This document shows, one piece after another, positions 62,390 to 64,000 of a stretch of DNA of 64,000 bases; position 1 is the first letter of the stretch, and every line of letters begins with the position of its first letter. This DNA is from Pseudolysobacter antarcticus (GTDB taxonomy: Bacteria > Pseudomonadota > Gammaproteobacteria > Xanthomonadales > Rhodanobacteraceae), in assembly GCF_004168365.1 (NCBI RefSeq), contig NZ_CP035704.1:930001-994000 (forward strand). Direction: 5' to 3'. Both the position numbers and the translations under genes were made by a program. The notes under the pieces are model-generated. The model did no database searches and had not been told where the DNA came from. It saw nothing but the letters and a program-made list of their open reading frames with translations.

Positions 62390-63781
62390 CTACGGCACAT
62401 TTGCGGCACCCGGTGTGAGCGTGGTGGTGAGCACCCAGTCGCTCGCGGCATTGTTGGTATCGACGCCGTTCGGCACGCGGGCGAGCGATCCGGTGACGAA
62501 GTTATCGTCCGCCGCGGTGAGTGGCGTGCCTTCGACGAGATTGTAGGTGCCGGGGAAACCCGTGATCACGGCCGCAGTGATCGAACCTTCGTAAGAGAGC
62601 GCATCAAGCAAGCGCATCGATACCGTATCGACCAACGCGATGCCGTCGGGCGAGCCGTTCTGGATCTGCGAATCACTGCCTGGGAATGCCATCGTCAGCG
62701 TTCCGGCAGGCACGACAACGGCGCTCGATGATTTCACTACGAGGTACTGGCCGGGCGCGATGCTCGGGCCGGCGTCGATCAGATTCAGCCGCAAATATTC
62801 GAGATTGTTATTGCCGTTGATCGGCGCCAGCGCTAGCGTGCTGAGATTTATCGTGAGGCTGCCGCTGTTGTAGAGTTCGATAAACTCGGTCGTGTCGGTG
62901 CCGACCGTGTCGTAGTCGACCTCGTTGATTACCAGGCCGGCGTATGGATCGTTGACCGTCATCACCCCGAGTGCGCTGGTCTCGAATGTCAGGCCGGTAC
63001 CGGAGCCCGCGCCATTCGTATCGCAGTAGCTCCAGCTGCCGCCGCCATCATTGCTGAAGCGGTAGGTATACGCATAAATTCCGGGGAAATACGTCGCCAT
63101 GAAATTTATCTGGAATTCATCGGTATTGACGTATTGCGTGGTGTAACTGGCATCGCTGAATTGCCAGCCAGTGAGCAATCGCGGATCGCTCGACTGCGGC
63201 CCGAAACCGAACTGCGCCACCCATCCGACAGGCGCGCCAAGTGGTGCGGTAACGCCGGATTCAAGCAGGCGCCCGAGCACGGTTGGTGCGGCGGACCCGG
63301 CAAAAACGTTGATCGTGGCGGGTGACCAGATCACGCAATAGTCGGCCTCGCTGCCGACATCGGTTTCGTTCAATGCCTGCTCGACCTGGACCGCCGCGCC
63401 GAGCGTATTGCCGAGATGTGCCCACAAGGTCACGGGTGTGGCCGCGCCGACCAAGCCATTCACGAGTACCGGCGCGCTGGTCTGTCCGGCGTTGACTGTG
63501 ACACCGCCGCCGCTGATCGTGATGCGCGCCGGATCGGACGAGGTGATCGTGACGAAGGTCGGTACCAGCGCGGGATCGGATAACGTGACTTTCAGCGGCG
63601 AATACGCCGTTGCGACATTGCTGCTGCCGGCGGCAGTGACGCTGAGCGGAGGGCCGAAGGCGACCAGTCCGGTTTCAAAACTGTTGGCGAACAGCGGGTC
63701 AAGCGACTGCGCGTTCGCAGTCGCGACAAAGATGAAACTGCACGTGGCGAATCTTGCCGATATTGCCGCGAATCGATGCAT
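62390..63781 (-). CDS. Secreted lamin-tail-domain (LTD) protein
   Basis: A 463-residue secreted protein: signal peptide ending TANA/QS, then PLFANSFETG close to the mature N-terminus, a beta-rich region (residues about 40-270) with a Big-like part, and a lamin-tail domain (LVINEVDYDTVGTDTTEFIELYNSGSLTINLS... PGQYLVVKSSS ... SPDGIALVDTVS). LTDs in bacteria are found in secreted nucleases and surface proteins; no catalytic domain is seen. It interrupts the usual lptB-rpoN junction. Function unknown. Confidence 0.8.
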   Translation of the reverse strand: MHRFAAISARFATCSFIFVATANAQSLDPLFANSFETGLVAFGPPLSVTAAGSSNVATAYSPLKVTLSDPALVPTFVTITSSDPARITISGGGVTVNAGQTSAPVLVNGLVGAATPVTLWAHLGNTLGAAVQVEQALNETDVGSEADYCVIWSPATINVFAGSAAPTVLGRLLESGVTAPLGAPVGWVAQFGFGPQSSDPRLLTGWQFSDASYTTQYVNTDEFQINFMATYFPGIYAYTYRFSNDGGGSWSYCDTNGAGSGTGLTFETSALGVMTVNDPYAGLVINEVDYDTVGTDTTEFIELYNSGSLTINLSTLALAPINGNNNLEYLRLNLIDAGPSIAPGQYLVVKSSSAVVVPAGTLTMAFPGSDSQIQNGSPDGIALVDTVSMRLLDALSYEGSITAAVITGFPGTYNLVEGTPLTAADDNFVTGSLARVPNGVDTNNAASDWVLTTTLTPGAANVP

Positions 63782-63851
63782 GATCGTTCTCCCCTCAGTC
63801 CCGCATCGTTTCGCACGCGGGGAGTAGCGTCAAGCAGAATAAAAAACCTTG

Positions 63852-64000
63852 TTACATGCGAAATTCACGTCCCAGATAAACCTCACGCACCTGATCGTTG
63901 GTGAGTATGTCCGCAGGCGAACCCTGCGCGAGCACCGCGCCGTCGTTCATGATGTAGGCCCGATCGCAGATGCCGAGCGTTTCGCGCACGTTGTGATCGG
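63852..64000 (-). CDS. lptB: LPS export ABC transporter ATP-binding protein LptB (3' end, truncated by window)
   Basis: The minus strand from the window end encodes [32 protein letters not shown] and [12 protein letters not shown] before a TAA: the H-loop (DHNV) and C-terminal tail of LptB, the ATPase driving LPS extraction by LptFG. Only the last 49 codons are present. Confidence 0.92.
   Translation of the reverse strand, partial: DHNVRETLGICDRAYIMNDGAVLAQGSPADILTNDQVREVYLGREFRM

Overview
The window is GC-rich, densely coded DNA from a gammaproteobacterium, most probably of the order Lysobacterales (Xanthomonadales), perhaps Rhodanobacteraceae/Dokdonella-like. Evidence: the order tolA-tolB-pal-cpoB-queE-queC-tRNA-Lys, the block lptB / rpoN-hpf / hprK-rapZ-EIIA(Man)-HPr-ptsI (a nitrogen-type regulatory PTS carrying HPr kinase, typical of this order), a RelA with a degenerate hydrolase domain, and long secreted proteins with a short F-x-N-[AS]-F-E-x-G motif that I associate with this group. 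The genus assignment is inference.

Layout. 0-5.4 kb: Tol-Pal envelope genes, two queuosine genes and tRNA-Lys. 5.8-9.7 kb: a giant secreted kelch/Ig-like protein. 10-12.7 kb: AsmA-like protein and a GNAT acetyltransferase. 12.7-17.3 kb: a signalling patch (Ser/Thr kinase with TPRs, hemerythrin-like protein, ECF sigma factor, small hypothetical). 17.3-26.3 kb: recQ, a lipoprotein, dps, hrpA and two secreted proteins of unknown function. 26.4-30.3 kb: relA and a membrane-anchored repeat protein. 30.3-34.9 kb: one 1530-residue multi-glycosyltransferase polypeptide. 35-38.7 kb: PBP1B with an adjacent TPR lipoprotein that is a good LpoP candidate, plus a divergent secreted protein. 38.8-44.8 kb: yoaA, an octaheme cytochrome c, creD and tsaB. 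44.9-54.4 kb: an all-minus-strand glycan decoration island (frameshifted methyltransferase, SGNH-like partner, MBOAT, acyltransferase-3, two GT-C-like membrane proteins, GtrA flippase, GT2). 54.7-62.3 kb: regulatory PTS and rpoN, interrupted by a DUF1778/GNAT toxin-antitoxin pair where ptsN is usually found. 62.4-64 kb: a lamin-tail-domain secreted protein and the 3' end of lptB.

How the genes work together. Most of the window serves the cell envelope: Tol-Pal constriction, PBP1B peptidoglycan synthesis, AsmA-like and CreD membrane proteins, Lpt transport, and a periplasmic glycosylation/O-acylation locus. The glycan island has the three parts of a Gtr-type system (GT2 charging undecaprenyl phosphate, GtrA flipping, GT-C transfer) next to two unrelated families of O-acyltransferase, so it may decorate LPS or another surface glycan. 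One gene of the island is broken by a 10-bp imperfect tandem duplication, and another seems to survive only as a C-terminal remnant, which suggests ongoing turnover.

The points I rate most worth a second look are the toxin-antitoxin pair at the ptsN position, the glycan island with its duplication-frameshifted methyltransferase, the PBP1B-TPR lipoprotein pair, the octaheme cytochrome coupled to yoaA, and the short FxN[AS]FExG motif shared by two otherwise unrelated secreted proteins. No IS element, prophage, CRISPR array or rRNA gene was seen.
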